From Enterococcus faecalis_A (lineage in GTDB: Bacteria > Bacillota > Bacilli > Lactobacillales > Enterococcaceae): a DNA stretch of 64,000 nucleotides. Numbering within the stretch: the stretch's first letter is position 1; each line of letters begins with the position of its first letter. The position numbers and the translations under genes were made by a program. The stretch lies in the NCBI GenBank assembly GCA_051295955.1, contig JBPDWA010000002.1, positions 1 to 64,000 of the forward strand, written 5' to 3'. This document shows, piece by piece, positions 1-7,935 of this stretch. The notes under the pieces were generated by a model that did not search any database, was not told where the DNA came from, and saw only the letters and a program-made list of their open reading frames with translations.

Positions 1-11
1 ACCAACACCAG

Positions 12-127
12 TGTGGTGGCGATAGCGAGAAGGATACACCTGTTCCCATGCCGAACACAGAAGTTAAGCTTCTTAGCGCCGATTGTAGTGAAGGGTTTCC
101 CTTTGTGAGAGTAGGACGTCGCCACGC
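12..127 (+). rRNA. rrf: 5S ribosomal RNA
   Basis: A 116-nt sequence with the typical Firmicutes 5S start (TGTGGTGGCGATAGCGAG), the conserved CCGAACACAGAAGTTAAGC core, and a 3' end pairing with the start (GTCGCCACGC). It is the last rRNA of an operon whose 16S and 23S lie upstream of the window; bases 1-11 are the 23S-5S spacer. A tRNA follows within 8 nt. Confidence 0.97.
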
Positions 128-134
128 GAATTAT

Positions 135-208
135 TCCGGCATAGCTCAGTTGGTAGTAGCGCATGACTGTTAATCATGATGTCGTAGGTTCGAGTCCTAC
201 TGCCGGAG
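135..208 (+). tRNA. tRNA-Asn (anticodon GTT)
   Basis: A 74-nt cloverleaf. The acceptor stem TCCGGCA/TGCCGGA pairs perfectly with discriminator G208, the anticodon loop CTGTTAA carries GTT at 169-171, and the T arm is GTAGGTTCGAGTCCTAC. CCA is not encoded. It lies directly behind the 5S gene and is probably processed from the same rRNA transcript. Confidence 0.97.
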
Positions 209-214
209 TAAATA

Positions 215-249
215 AAGCAAAGACCACTTTGGTTTTTGCTTTTTTTGTT
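215..249 (+). terminator. Rho-independent terminator of the rRNA/tRNA operon
   Basis: AGCAAAGACC pairs with GGTTTTTGCT (G.U and bulge tolerated) and is followed by a run of T at 241-246. It lies 7 nt behind the tRNA. Confidence 0.85.
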
Positions 250-401
250 TTATAGTAAATAATTTGATAGGCTTAAGGAGAAAGAAAACTAACATTTTTG
301 TCACGTTTTTGTTTAATTAGATATTTAAGTAGCGGTATAATGGGGTTTGTAACTGGAGAAAATGTAAGAAATTGGAGTTGCTACTTTTGACTGAATAAAT
401 G

Positions 402-431
402 TTGAAAAAGCTATGGTATAATAACTATAGT
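402..431 (+). promoter_or_regulatory. Probable sigma-A promoter of bgsA-bgsB
   Basis: TTGAAA at 402-407 and TATAGT at 426-431 with an 18-nt spacer. An overlapping perfect TATAAT at 417-422 has no well-spaced -35. The ribosome binding site AAGGAGGAG follows at 439-447. Confidence 0.55.
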
Positions 432-452
432 ACAAGGTAAGGAGGAGACGGT

Positions 453-1460
453 TTGAAGGTGTTGTTATATTTTGAAGGAGAGCGAATTTTATCTAAATCT
501 GGTATTGGTCGCGCTCTGGATCACCAAAAACGCGCGCTCTCAGAGGTCGGAATCGACTATACATTAGATGCAAGATGTACAGATTATGACATTTTGCATA
601 TAAATACGTATGGAATAAATAGCCGCAATATAGTTAAAAAAGCACGTAAGCTTGGCAAAAAAATTATTTACCATGCTCACTCAACGGAAGAAGACTTTCG
701 TAATTCTTTTATAGGCTCCAATCAGTTGGCACCTGTAGTGAAGAAATACTTGGTTAGCTTGTATTCAAAGGCAGATTATCTAATTACGCCAACGCCATAT
801 TCAAAGGATTTATTGGAAGGTTATGGACTGCAAGTTCCTATTGAAGCTATTTCTAACGGGATTGATTTAGCTCGTTTTAAACCTGATTCCATGAAAGAGC
901 TGAAGTTTAAAGAATACTTTCACATAAAAGCAGGTCAAAAAGTTATTATTTGTGTGGGGCTTTACTTTGAGCGTAAAGGTATCATTGATTTTGTAGAATT
1001 GGCCCGGCGCTTGCCAGAATATCGTTTTATATGGTTTGGCCATACACCGATGTATTCCATTCCCAAAAATATTCGGCAACTGGTTAAAGAAAATCATCCT
1101 AGCAACGTTGAGTTTCCTGGTTATATTAAGGGTGATATCATAGAAGGAGCTTATGCTGCTGCTGATTTATTTTTTTTCCCTTCTTATGAAGAAACAGAAG
1201 GAATTGTTATCTTGGAAGCTTTAGCTAGTCACCAGCAAGTGTTAGTTAGAGATATACCAGTTTATCAAGGATGGCTAGAGCGGGATGTAAATTGTTATAT
1301 GGGTTCTACGCAAGATGAATTTCAATTGTTGATACAACGAATAATGAATCATGAAATCCCAGATACTAGAGAGCAAGGGTATACGGTTGCTGAACAAAAA
1401 AGTATCCAACGAATTGGGAATGAATTGAAAAAAGTTTACGAAAAAGTACTGGCAAAGTAA
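453..1460 (+). CDS. bgsA: Glycolipid glycosyltransferase, GT4 family (BgsA-like)
   Basis: A 335-aa family 4 glycosyltransferase. The N-terminal half shows the GT-B acceptor domain; the C-terminal half has the nucleotide-sugar site, with the EETEGIVILEALA E-x7-E motif near residue 247. The start is TTG at 453, chosen because AAGGAGGAG lies 5 nt upstream. In enterococci a gene of this type sits directly upstream of bgsB and adds the second glucose to monoglucosyl-diacylglycerol, giving the diglucosyl lipid that anchors lipoteichoic acid at the membrane. Assignment rests on tandem order with the next gene and family resemblance; the exact sugar and acceptor are inferred. Confidence 0.8.
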   Translation: MKVLLYFEGERILSKSGIGRALDHQKRALSEVGIDYTLDARCTDYDILHINTYGINSRNIVKKARKLGKKIIYHAHSTEEDFRNSFIGSNQLAPVVKKYLVSLYSKADYLITPTPYSKDLLEGYGLQVPIEAISNGIDLARFKPDSMKELKFKEYFHIKAGQKVIICVGLYFERKGIIDFVELARRLPEYRFIWFGHTPMYSIPKNIRQLVKENHPSNVEFPGYIKGDIIEGAYAAADLFFFPSYEETEGIVILEALASHQQVLVRDIPVYQGWLERDVNCYMGSTQDEFQLLIQRIMNHEIPDTREQGYTVAEQKSIQRIGNELKKVYEKVLAK

Positions 1461-1506
1461 TTGTGTAAATGAGCGGACAATAAAAGAGTGATTGGAGGTA
1501 ATGATT

Positions 1507-2730
1507 GTGAAAATTGGTTTTTTTACAGATACTTATTTTCCGCAAGTAAGTGGTGTGGCGACTTCTATAAAAACCCTCAAAGATGAATTAGAAAAAAATG
1601 GACATCAAGTGTATATATTTACAACAACTGATCCAAATGCTAAAGGCTTTGAAGAAGATGTGATTCGTATGCCTAGTGTACCGTTTGTTTCTTTTAAAGA
1701 TCGACGTGTTGTTGTACGAGGTATGTGGTATGCTTACTTAGTCGCTAAAGAACTGGAGTTGGATTTAATTCATACTCATACAGAATTTGGTGCTGGCTTA
1801 TTAGGAAAAATGGTAGGTAAGAAGCTGAAAATTCCAGTCATTCATACCTATCACACGATGTACGAGGACTATTTGCATTATATCGCTAAAGGGAAGGTCT
1901 TACGTCCTTCTCATGTGAAGTTCTTTTCCCGATTGTTTACTAATCATTCGACTGGCGTTGTTTGTCCCAGTCAACGTGTGATAGAAAAATTACGGGAATA
2001 TGGAGTAACTGCACCGATGCGTATCATTCCTACAGGCATCGAATTAGATAAATTTCGGCGTTTAGATATTACTGAAGAGATGATTACCGATTTACGTAAA
2101 CGACTAGGGCTTACCGCAGAAAATATGATGCTGCTATCATTAAGTCGTATTTCCTATGAAAAGAATATTCAAGCAATTATTAAAGGCTTACCAAAAATTA
2201 TGCAACGTTTTCCAAAAGCCCGATTGGTGATTGTCGGTAACGGTCCTTATGTCGAGGATTTAAAAGAATTGGCTCGTGAACTACAAGTGTTGGATATGAT
2301 CCAGTTTACTGGTGAAGTACCCAATGAGGAAGTGGCGATCTATTATAAAGCTGCTGATTACTTTGTCAGTGCATCAACGTCTGAAACGCAAGGATTAACG
2401 TATACAGAAGCGATGGCTGCTGGTGTCCAGTGCGTAGTTGAAGGTAATGCCTATTTAAATGATCTTTTTGATCATGAATCATTAGGAAAAACATTTGAGA
2501 CAGATGAAGCCTTTGCTCAGGCGTTTATTGATTATGCTGAATCAGGTATTAGGATGGATCCAAAAATTTTGGAGGCTAAGTTGTATGAAATTTCATCCAC
2601 TAAATTTGGGGAAAAAATGATTTGTTTTTATCAGGATACATTAATTTATTTTAATCAATTGCAAGCTGAAAAAGAAATGACGGCTCCTATTGAAAAAATC
2701 AAAGTAAAATTGACTTCTTTAAGGAAATAA
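1507..2730 (+). CDS. bgsB: 1,2-diacylglycerol 3-glucosyltransferase-like GT4 (BgsB-like)
   Basis: A 407-aa GT4 enzyme starting with the typical KIGFFTDTYFPQVSGVATS segment and carrying the donor-site motif SETQGLTYTEAMAAG near residues 289-303. GTG at 1507 is preferred over ATG at 1501 because GGAGGT at 1494-1499 is 7 nt from GTG but only 1 nt from ATG. The known enterococcal homologue puts the first glucose onto diacylglycerol at the cytoplasmic face of the membrane, making the substrate of BgsA. It lies 46 nt behind bgsA and ahead of a strong terminator, so the two form a two-gene operon. Confidence 0.85.
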   Translation: MKIGFFTDTYFPQVSGVATSIKTLKDELEKNGHQVYIFTTTDPNAKGFEEDVIRMPSVPFVSFKDRRVVVRGMWYAYLVAKELELDLIHTHTEFGAGLLGKMVGKKLKIPVIHTYHTMYEDYLHYIAKGKVLRPSHVKFFSRLFTNHSTGVVCPSQRVIEKLREYGVTAPMRIIPTGIELDKFRRLDITEEMITDLRKRLGLTAENMMLLSLSRISYEKNIQAIIKGLPKIMQRFPKARLVIVGNGPYVEDLKELARELQVLDMIQFTGEVPNEEVAIYYKAADYFVSASTSETQGLTYTEAMAAGVQCVVEGNAYLNDLFDHESLGKTFETDEAFAQAFIDYAESGIRMDPKILEAKLYEISSTKFGEKMICFYQDTLIYFNQLQAEKEMTAPIEKIKVKLTSLRK

Positions 2731-2740
2731 AATATCAAAA

Positions 2741-2778
2741 CATCCGCCTATAGTTTATACTGTAGGTGGATGTTTTTT
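2741..2778 (+). terminator. Rho-independent terminator of bgsA-bgsB
   Basis: CATCCGCCTATAG pairs with CTGTAGGTGGATG (one mismatch) and is followed by TTTTTT. Confidence 0.9.
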
Positions 2779-2795
2779 AGAATGGAGGAACTGTA

Positions 2796-3686
2796 ATGCA
2801 AAAGATTGGTTTTATCGGAACTGGCGTTATGGGTAAATCAATTATCCAAAATATGATGAAGCAAGGATACAAAGTAAATGTTTATAATCGTACGAAAAGC
2901 AAAGCAGATGAATTGCTTGCTAAAGGCGCTAGCTGGTGCCCGACGCCTAAAGAATTAACGTATGCTAGTGAAATTATCTTTACAATGGTTGGCTTTCCTA
3001 CAGACGTAGAAGAAGTTTACTTTGGTGAAAATGGTATTTTCCAAGGGGTAGTCTCAGGTAAAATTCTCGTAGACTTGACAACCAGTACCCCGACGTTAGC
3101 TGAAAAAATTGCTGATAGGGCAGCAACCTTAAAGGCACAGGCTTTAGACGCGCCAGTTTCTGGTGGAGACTTAGGCGCAAAAAATGGCACGTTGACAATT
3201 ATGGTAGGTGGAGATGAAGCTAGTTATCAAACAGTGCTGCCGATTTTTCAAGCGATTGGAAAGACGTTTATGCTGCATGGCTCAGCAGGAAAAGGTCAGC
3301 ATACGAAAATGGCTAATCAAATTATGATTGCTGGAACTATGACGGGTTTGACTGAACTTTTGGCGTATGCCAATCAAGCAGGTTTAGATTTAGAAAAAGT
3401 ATTGGCTACTGTTGGCGGTGGCAGTGCAGCAAACTGGTCCTTGAGCAATTACGGCCCAAGAATTTTAAAAGAAGATTATACGCCTGGCTTTTTTGTAAAA
3501 CATTTTATCAAAGATTTAAAAATTGCTTTAGATGAAGCACAAAAAATGAACCTCCAATTACCAGCTACGGAAAAAGCAACAGCTTTATATGAAAAACTAG
3601 CAGAGCAAGGCTTTGAAAATGATGGAACGCAAGCGTTAATCAAGTTGTGGTGGCCCGAGGGGAAACAACTGATTGTAAAAAATTAA
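2796..3686 (+). CDS. NAD(P)-dependent beta-hydroxyacid dehydrogenase
   Basis: A 296-aa protein of the 3-hydroxyisobutyrate dehydrogenase / tartronate semialdehyde reductase family. The Rossmann motif GFIGTGVMG is at residues 5-13, the substrate loop DAPVSGG near 118-124, and the conserved Lys of GQHTKMANQ near 171 would be catalytic. Length is normal for the family. The substrate cannot be read from the sequence; glyoxylate/succinate semialdehyde-type or hydroxyisobutyrate-type acids are possible. ATGGAGGA lies upstream of the ATG. The gene stands alone between two terminated units. Confidence 0.85.
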   Translation: MQKIGFIGTGVMGKSIIQNMMKQGYKVNVYNRTKSKADELLAKGASWCPTPKELTYASEIIFTMVGFPTDVEEVYFGENGIFQGVVSGKILVDLTTSTPTLAEKIADRAATLKAQALDAPVSGGDLGAKNGTLTIMVGGDEASYQTVLPIFQAIGKTFMLHGSAGKGQHTKMANQIMIAGTMTGLTELLAYANQAGLDLEKVLATVGGGSAANWSLSNYGPRILKEDYTPGFFVKHFIKDLKIALDEAQKMNLQLPATEKATALYEKLAEQGFENDGTQALIKLWWPEGKQLIVKN

Positions 3687-3743
3687 AATAAGCGCAAAAA
3701 ATTAAAAAAAATAGCGAAAAATCATGCAAGACAAGCAATGTTT

Positions 3744-3752
3744 TGTTACAAT
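3744..3752 (+). promoter_or_regulatory. Extended -10 promoter of the ykuJ-like gene
   Basis: TGTTACAAT is an extended -10 (TG-N-TACAAT); no good -35 is visible. It lies 35 nt ahead of the ATG at 3787. Confidence 0.4.
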
Positions 3753-3786
3753 GGTACAGAACTAGTTTGCAAAGGGAGGCCTCATC

Positions 3787-4017
3787 ATGAAACACTCACA
3801 ACTTGTGGCGATTATTAAACGTCTTGAAGCGATGATTGAAGCAGCAGATAATGAAATCCAAGTACGCCGTTTTGAGCGTGAAGGTGTAGAAAAATGCACT
3901 GTAAGTTATGATAAATCAACGGAAACATTTGAATTAACTGAATCAGATTCTCAACAAAGCTATCAATTTGACAATATTGATATTGTGGCGATGGAAATCT
4001 ATGATTTAATTCAATAA
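3787..4017 (+). CDS. ykuJ: YkuJ-like small protein (DUF1797 family)
   Basis: A 76-aa acidic protein resembling Bacillus YkuJ along its whole length: an N-terminal helix with LVAIIKRLEAM, a central RxFE segment and the conserved C-terminal FDNIDIVAMEIYDLIQ. Family structures are known but the function is not. It has a good ribosome binding site (AAGGGAGG) and its own promoter and terminator, so it is probably transcribed alone. Confidence 0.85.
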   Translation: MKHSQLVAIIKRLEAMIEAADNEIQVRRFEREGVEKCTVSYDKSTETFELTESDSQQSYQFDNIDIVAMEIYDLIQ

Positions 4018-4060
4018 AGAGAAGATGGCAAATAGCATTTCTAGTTGTTTTCTTACCGTA

Positions 4061-4101
4061 AAAAGGAAGCTAGAATCATAAAGACTCCGGCTTCTTTTTT
4101 T
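4061..4101 (+). terminator. Probable terminator after ykuJ
   Basis: AAAAGGAAGC pairs with GCTTCTTTTTT across a roughly 19-nt loop, and the T-run extends to 4101. The long loop lowers confidence. Confidence 0.6.
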
Positions 4102-4143
4102 GGTAAAAGTCAAATATAAAGACAAAAAAAGTCAAATTTATAC

Positions 4144-4172
4144 TTGCAATCTGTTTTCATTTACGATATAGT
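4144..4172 (+). promoter_or_regulatory. Sigma-A promoter of the fab operon
   Basis: TTGCAA at 4144-4149 and TATAGT at 4167-4172 with an exact 17-nt spacer. The transcript would start near 4179, inside the first FabT box. Confidence 0.8.
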
Positions 4173-4186
4173 TTGAACATCAAATG
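4170..4186. promoter_or_regulatory. FabT box 1
   Basis: AGTTTGAACATCAAATG is an imperfect inverted repeat matching the FabT/DesT-type site (TTTGA-N-TATCAAA). It overlaps the last bases of the -10 and the start site, a position where a bound repressor would block initiation. Confidence 0.75.
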
Positions 4187-4187
4187 T

Positions 4188-4200
4188 TTTGATAATCAAA
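4188..4200. promoter_or_regulatory. FabT box 2
   Basis: TTTGATAATCAAA is a perfect 6+1+6 palindrome of FabT type, immediately downstream of box 1 and 20 nt ahead of the fabT start. Confidence 0.75.
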
Positions 4201-4220
4201 GTATATGGATGGTGCGCAAA

Positions 4221-4661
4221 ATGGAGCCTAATTTAGAAACAATCAATGACTACTTAGTGAGTGTCTTTAATGACATTTTGACTATTGAGGAATCTGAATT
4301 AAAAAAATCGCAATTTAAAGATTTGTCCATTACAGAGATGCACACAATCGAAGCAATTGGTATGTATAAGAAAAAAACTTCTTCTGAAGTAGCAAAAGAA
4401 CTTTCTATTACAGTAGGGACTTTGACGGTGGCCATCAACAATCTTGTAAAAAAAGATTATGTACAACGGCTGCGCAGCGAAGATGACCGACGAGTAGTTA
4501 AGCTGGGATTGACTAAGAAAGGTAAATTACTTTATCGAGTTCATCAGCATTTTCATCATGAAATGGTGAAAAATATTTTAAATGGCATGGAACAAGAAGA
4601 GAAAGCTGCTTTACTGAGAGCCTTAAAAAATCTTCATGATTTCTTGCGAGACTACAAATAA
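4221..4661 (+). CDS. fabT: MarR-family repressor of fatty-acid synthesis FabT
   Basis: A 146-aa winged-helix MarR protein. The segment SITEMHTIEAIG, the recognition helix around GTLTVAINNLVKK and the wing RSEDDRRVVKLGLTKKG match streptococcal/enterococcal FabT. FabT uses long-chain acyl-ACP as corepressor and shuts down the fab operon when membrane acyl chains are plentiful. ATG 4221 is chosen because the longer reading (from 4173) would begin inside the promoter; ATG 4209 is also possible. It heads the operon it controls, and the two boxes upstream indicate autoregulation. Confidence 0.92.
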   Translation: MEPNLETINDYLVSVFNDILTIEESELKKSQFKDLSITEMHTIEAIGMYKKKTSSEVAKELSITVGTLTVAINNLVKKDYVQRLRSEDDRRVVKLGLTKKGKLLYRVHQHFHHEMVKNILNGMEQEEKAALLRALKNLHDFLRDYK

Positions 4662-4675
4662 AAGTGAGGTTCCTG

Positions 4676-5641
4676 ATGAAGAAGTATACCCGTATTACCT
4701 ATACAAGTCGCTTTGTTCCTGATCATGTCTTAACCAATCAACAATTAAGCACCATGATGGATACCTCCGATGAATGGATCCGTTCACGAACAGGAATTAA
4801 AGCACGACATATCGTAACTAAAGAGAATACCTCCGATTTATGCATCAAAGTGGCACAACAGTTGCTTGATAAATCAGGAAAAGTTCCAGAAGAGATTGAT
4901 TTTATCTTAGTAGCAACGATTACGCCTGATTATGGCATGCCTTCAGTAGCTTGTCAGGTACAAGGTGCGATCCATGCGGAAAATGCTTTTGCCTTCGATC
5001 TAAGTGCTGCTTGCTCTGGTTTTGTTTATGCTCTTAGTATGGCCGATAAGTTGATTCTAAGTGGTAACTATCAAACTGGTTTAGTAATCGGTGGAGAAAG
5101 TTTGTCCAAAGTACTTGATTGGCAAGATCGTGCGACAGCCGTATTATTTGGCGATGGAGCAGCAGGAGTAATGGTCGAAGCTGGAACGACTCAACAATTT
5201 CTCGGCGAAAAACTACAAAGTGATGGCCAGCGGGGACAAGCTTTAACATCAAGCTTTCTTCCTAATCAAAGTCCTTTTTATGACAATGACCAAACGCCTC
5301 AGCCTTACTTACAAATGATCGGTCGCGGTATTTTTGATTTCGCTATTAAAGATGTTTCAAAAAATATTCTTACTTTAGTTGACGATGCTTCAGTAGATTT
5401 TCTGTTGTTGCATCAAGCGAATGTTCGCATTATTGATAAAATTGCAAAAAAAACTAACATTGCCAGACATAAATTTTTAACCAATATGGATCGTTATGGC
5501 AATACATCGGCTGCTAGCATTCCTCTTCTACTGGATGAAGCATTGGAGCAAAAAACATTGGTTCTCGGAACCAATCAACGAGTGGTGTTGACAGGTTTTG
5601 GCGGTGGCTTAACATGGGGATCTATACTCCTGTCACTGTAA
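4676..5641 (+). CDS. fabH: Beta-ketoacyl-ACP synthase III
   Basis: A 321-aa thiolase-fold enzyme that condenses acetyl-CoA with malonyl-ACP, the first step of fatty-acid elongation. The catalytic triad is visible: Cys about 113 in AACSGF, His about 246 in LLHQAN and Asn about 276 in YGNTSAAS. ATG 4676 is preferred to an upstream GTG at 4664, because that GTG is part of the likely ribosome binding site (GTGAGG, 6 nt before ATG). It begins 14 nt behind fabT, the usual order in lactobacillales. Confidence 0.95.
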   Translation: MKKYTRITYTSRFVPDHVLTNQQLSTMMDTSDEWIRSRTGIKARHIVTKENTSDLCIKVAQQLLDKSGKVPEEIDFILVATITPDYGMPSVACQVQGAIHAENAFAFDLSAACSGFVYALSMADKLILSGNYQTGLVIGGESLSKVLDWQDRATAVLFGDGAAGVMVEAGTTQQFLGEKLQSDGQRGQALTSSFLPNQSPFYDNDQTPQPYLQMIGRGIFDFAIKDVSKNILTLVDDASVDFLLLHQANVRIIDKIAKKTNIARHKFLTNMDRYGNTSAASIPLLLDEALEQKTLVLGTNQRVVLTGFGGGLTWGSILLSL

Positions 5642-5690
5642 ACTGTTCACATATAAAAGAAAAAAATTACTTTTTTGGAGGAATATACAC

Positions 5691-5915
5691 ATGGTATTTG
5701 AAAAAATTCAAGCAATTATCGTAGAAGAATTAGGTAAAGAACCTGAAGAGGTACAATTAACAACAAACATACAAGAAGAATTAGACGCAGATAGCTTAGA
5801 TTTATTCCAAATCATCAACGAAATTGAAGATGAATTCGATGTGAAAATTGAAACTGAAGAAGGCATTCAAACAGTTCAAGACTTAGTAACTTACGTAGAA
5901 AAGCAGCAAGCATAA
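5691..5915 (+). CDS. acpP: Acyl carrier protein
   Basis: A 74-aa acidic four-helix protein with the phosphopantetheine site ADSLDLFQ, Ser35. It carries growing acyl chains between the Fab enzymes. It is preceded by TTTTTTGGAGGAAT and followed by a stable hairpin before fabK, so it may be made in excess over the downstream enzymes. Confidence 0.95.
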   Translation: MVFEKIQAIIVEELGKEPEEVQLTTNIQEELDADSLDLFQIINEIEDEFDVKIETEEGIQTVQDLVTYVEKQQA

Positions 5916-5938
5916 AAATAGCATACAGGCACAAAGAG

Positions 5939-5964
5939 AAGCTGGACGAGTTCGTTCAGCTTTT
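5939..5964 (+). terminator. Intra-operon hairpin with short T-run between acpP and fabK
   Basis: AAGCTGGACG pairs with CGTTCAGCTT (one G.U) and is followed by only TTTT. It looks like a partial terminator or RNA-processing/stabilising stem. It would raise acpP transcript over the nine genes behind it. Confidence 0.6.
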
Positions 5965-6006
5965 CCGCCATTGCCATACTTATTTTCTAACTGAAGGATG
6001 GAGCCG

Positions 6007-6969
6007 ATGAAGACAAAAATCTGTGATTTGCTGGCCATTCAAAAGCCGATTATTCAAGGAGGCATGGCTTGGGTAGCGGACGCTTCCCTTGCCGGGGCAG
6101 TTTCGCAAGCTGGCGGTCTGGGAATTATTGCCGGCGGTAATGCGCCAAAAGAAATAGTAAAACAAGAAATTAAAAAAATAAAAGCACACACAAAACAACC
6201 CTTTGGTGTTAATATAATGTTGTTGTCGCCTTATGCTGAAGAGATCGTTGATTTAGTTTGTCAAGAAAGAGTTCCTGTAGTTACTACTGGAGCCGGTAAC
6301 CCTAGCAAATATATGCAGCGCTTCAAAGAAAACAATATCAAAGTGTTACCGGTAGTGCCGTCAGTAGCTCTAGCGCTTAAGATGGAGCAAATTGGTGCTG
6401 ATGCTGTCATCTTTGAAGGTATGGAAGCCGGTGGACATATCGGTAAATTAACGACTATGAGTGGTTTACCCCAGATTGTAGATGCTGTTTCAATTCCAGT
6501 CATTGCTGCTGGCGGTATTGGCGATGGTCGTGGCATGGCAGCTGCGTTTATGTTGGGCGCTGATGCCGTTCAATTAGGAACGCGATTTTTAGTAGCTCCA
6601 GAATGCACTATTCATCAAAATTACAAGGATAAAGTGCTAAAAGCTCGTGATCTTGATGCAGTGATTACTTGTCAGCACTTCGGGCATCCAGTCCGAACGT
6701 TAAAAAATAAATTAACGCATCAGTATGATCAATTAGAAAAACAAGAACTAAGAAAAGAAGCACCGGATTTAGCCATGTTTGAAAAAATTGGGCAAGGTGC
6801 CTTACACAAAGCAGTGGTAATGGGTGATACGGATTATGGTTCAGTGATGGCGGGTCAAATTGCCGGATTAATTAACAAAGAAGAAACGGTACAAGAAATA
6901 ATAGATTCGCTTATGATGGACTGCCAAAATACCATTAAAAACCTGCAACCAATGTGGCAGCAAATTTAA
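6007..6969 (+). CDS. fabK: Enoyl-ACP reductase II (FMN-dependent)
   Basis: A 320-aa TIM-barrel flavoprotein of the nitronate monooxygenase/FabK family, with IQGGMAWV at the N-terminus, the nucleotide loop AAGGIGDGRGMAAA and the GTRFLVA strand. It reduces trans-2-enoyl-ACP with NAD(P)H, the last step of each elongation cycle, and replaces or supplements the triclosan-sensitive FabI. ATG 6007 is preferred over 5998, since AAGGA at 5994-5998 is well spaced from 6007 and the protein then starts MKTKI like its homologues. Confidence 0.93.
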   Translation: MKTKICDLLAIQKPIIQGGMAWVADASLAGAVSQAGGLGIIAGGNAPKEIVKQEIKKIKAHTKQPFGVNIMLLSPYAEEIVDLVCQERVPVVTTGAGNPSKYMQRFKENNIKVLPVVPSVALALKMEQIGADAVIFEGMEAGGHIGKLTTMSGLPQIVDAVSIPVIAAGGIGDGRGMAAAFMLGADAVQLGTRFLVAPECTIHQNYKDKVLKARDLDAVITCQHFGHPVRTLKNKLTHQYDQLEKQELRKEAPDLAMFEKIGQGALHKAVVMGDTDYGSVMAGQIAGLINKEETVQEIIDSLMMDCQNTIKNLQPMWQQI

Positions 6970-7002
6970 TAAATTTAGCAGAGCATACTAAGGAGAGACA
7001 TT

Positions 7003-7932
7003 ATGAAAACGGCTGTTGTGTTTAGTGGGCAAGGCGCCCAATACCCCGGAATGGGACAAGAACTATACCAAGAAGAAAAGATTGTGCGTGATACATTTAC
7101 CGAAGCTAGTCAAGTACTTGGTTATGATATGACTGAATTATGTTTCACTGATAATGAACGTTTGAATGAAACAGAATACACTCAACCGGCAATTTTAACA
7201 GTTAGTATTGCCTTTTATCGTTTATTAACACAAGCTGGTGTACAACCGGATGTTGTTGCTGGATTGAGCTTAGGTGAATATAGTGCACTTGTTGCTAGCG
7301 GAGCATTGCCTTTTGACCAAGCTGTGGCTTTAGTACAAAAAAGAGGACGCTTTATGACAGAAGCAGCACCAAAAGGAACAGGGAAAATGGTTGCAGTAAT
7401 GAACGCAGAGCGCACGCTTATCGAACAAGCTTGTCAGCAAGCTAGTTCTAAGGGAATTGTATCTCCAGCTAATTATAATACCCCACAACAAATTGTGATT
7501 GGTGGACAAGCAGCAGCCGTCGATGCAGCGGTTGAAATATTGCAAGCAGCTGGTGTAAAGCGAATGATTTCTTTAAATGTCAGTGGACCGTTTCACACCG
7601 CTTTGTTGAAACCAGCCGCGACTAAATTAGCCCAAGCATTAGTTGAAATTACTTGGCAACCGCTGGCAATTCCCGTGATCAGCAATACGACAGCTCAAGT
7701 AATGGAACCGACTATGATCACCGAATTATTAGAAAAACAAGTGATGTCAGCGGTTCGTTTTGCCGACAGTATTGAGACAATGAAACAAATGGATGTAGAT
7801 ACCATCATTGAAGTTGGACCAGGCAAGACATTGACTGGCTTTGTAAAAAAAATCGATAAAACTATCGCAATACGGCGAGTAGAAGATCGCCAAACGTTAA
7901 CAGAGACAGTGACAACAATAACCGGGAGGTAA
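7003..7932 (+). CDS. fabD: Malonyl-CoA:ACP transacylase
   Basis: A 309-aa alpha/beta hydrolase-like acyltransferase that loads malonate onto ACP. The FSGQGAQYPGMG start, nucleophile Ser89 in GLSLGEY and catalytic His about 198 in GPFHTALL are present. Length is normal. It is preceded by AAGGAGAGA and stops 3 nt before fabG, so the two are tightly coupled. Confidence 0.95.
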   Translation: MKTAVVFSGQGAQYPGMGQELYQEEKIVRDTFTEASQVLGYDMTELCFTDNERLNETEYTQPAILTVSIAFYRLLTQAGVQPDVVAGLSLGEYSALVASGALPFDQAVALVQKRGRFMTEAAPKGTGKMVAVMNAERTLIEQACQQASSKGIVSPANYNTPQQIVIGGQAAAVDAAVEILQAAGVKRMISLNVSGPFHTALLKPAATKLAQALVEITWQPLAIPVISNTTAQVMEPTMITELLEKQVMSAVRFADSIETMKQMDVDTIIEVGPGKTLTGFVKKIDKTIAIRRVEDRQTLTETVTTITGR

Positions 7933-7935
7933 ACG

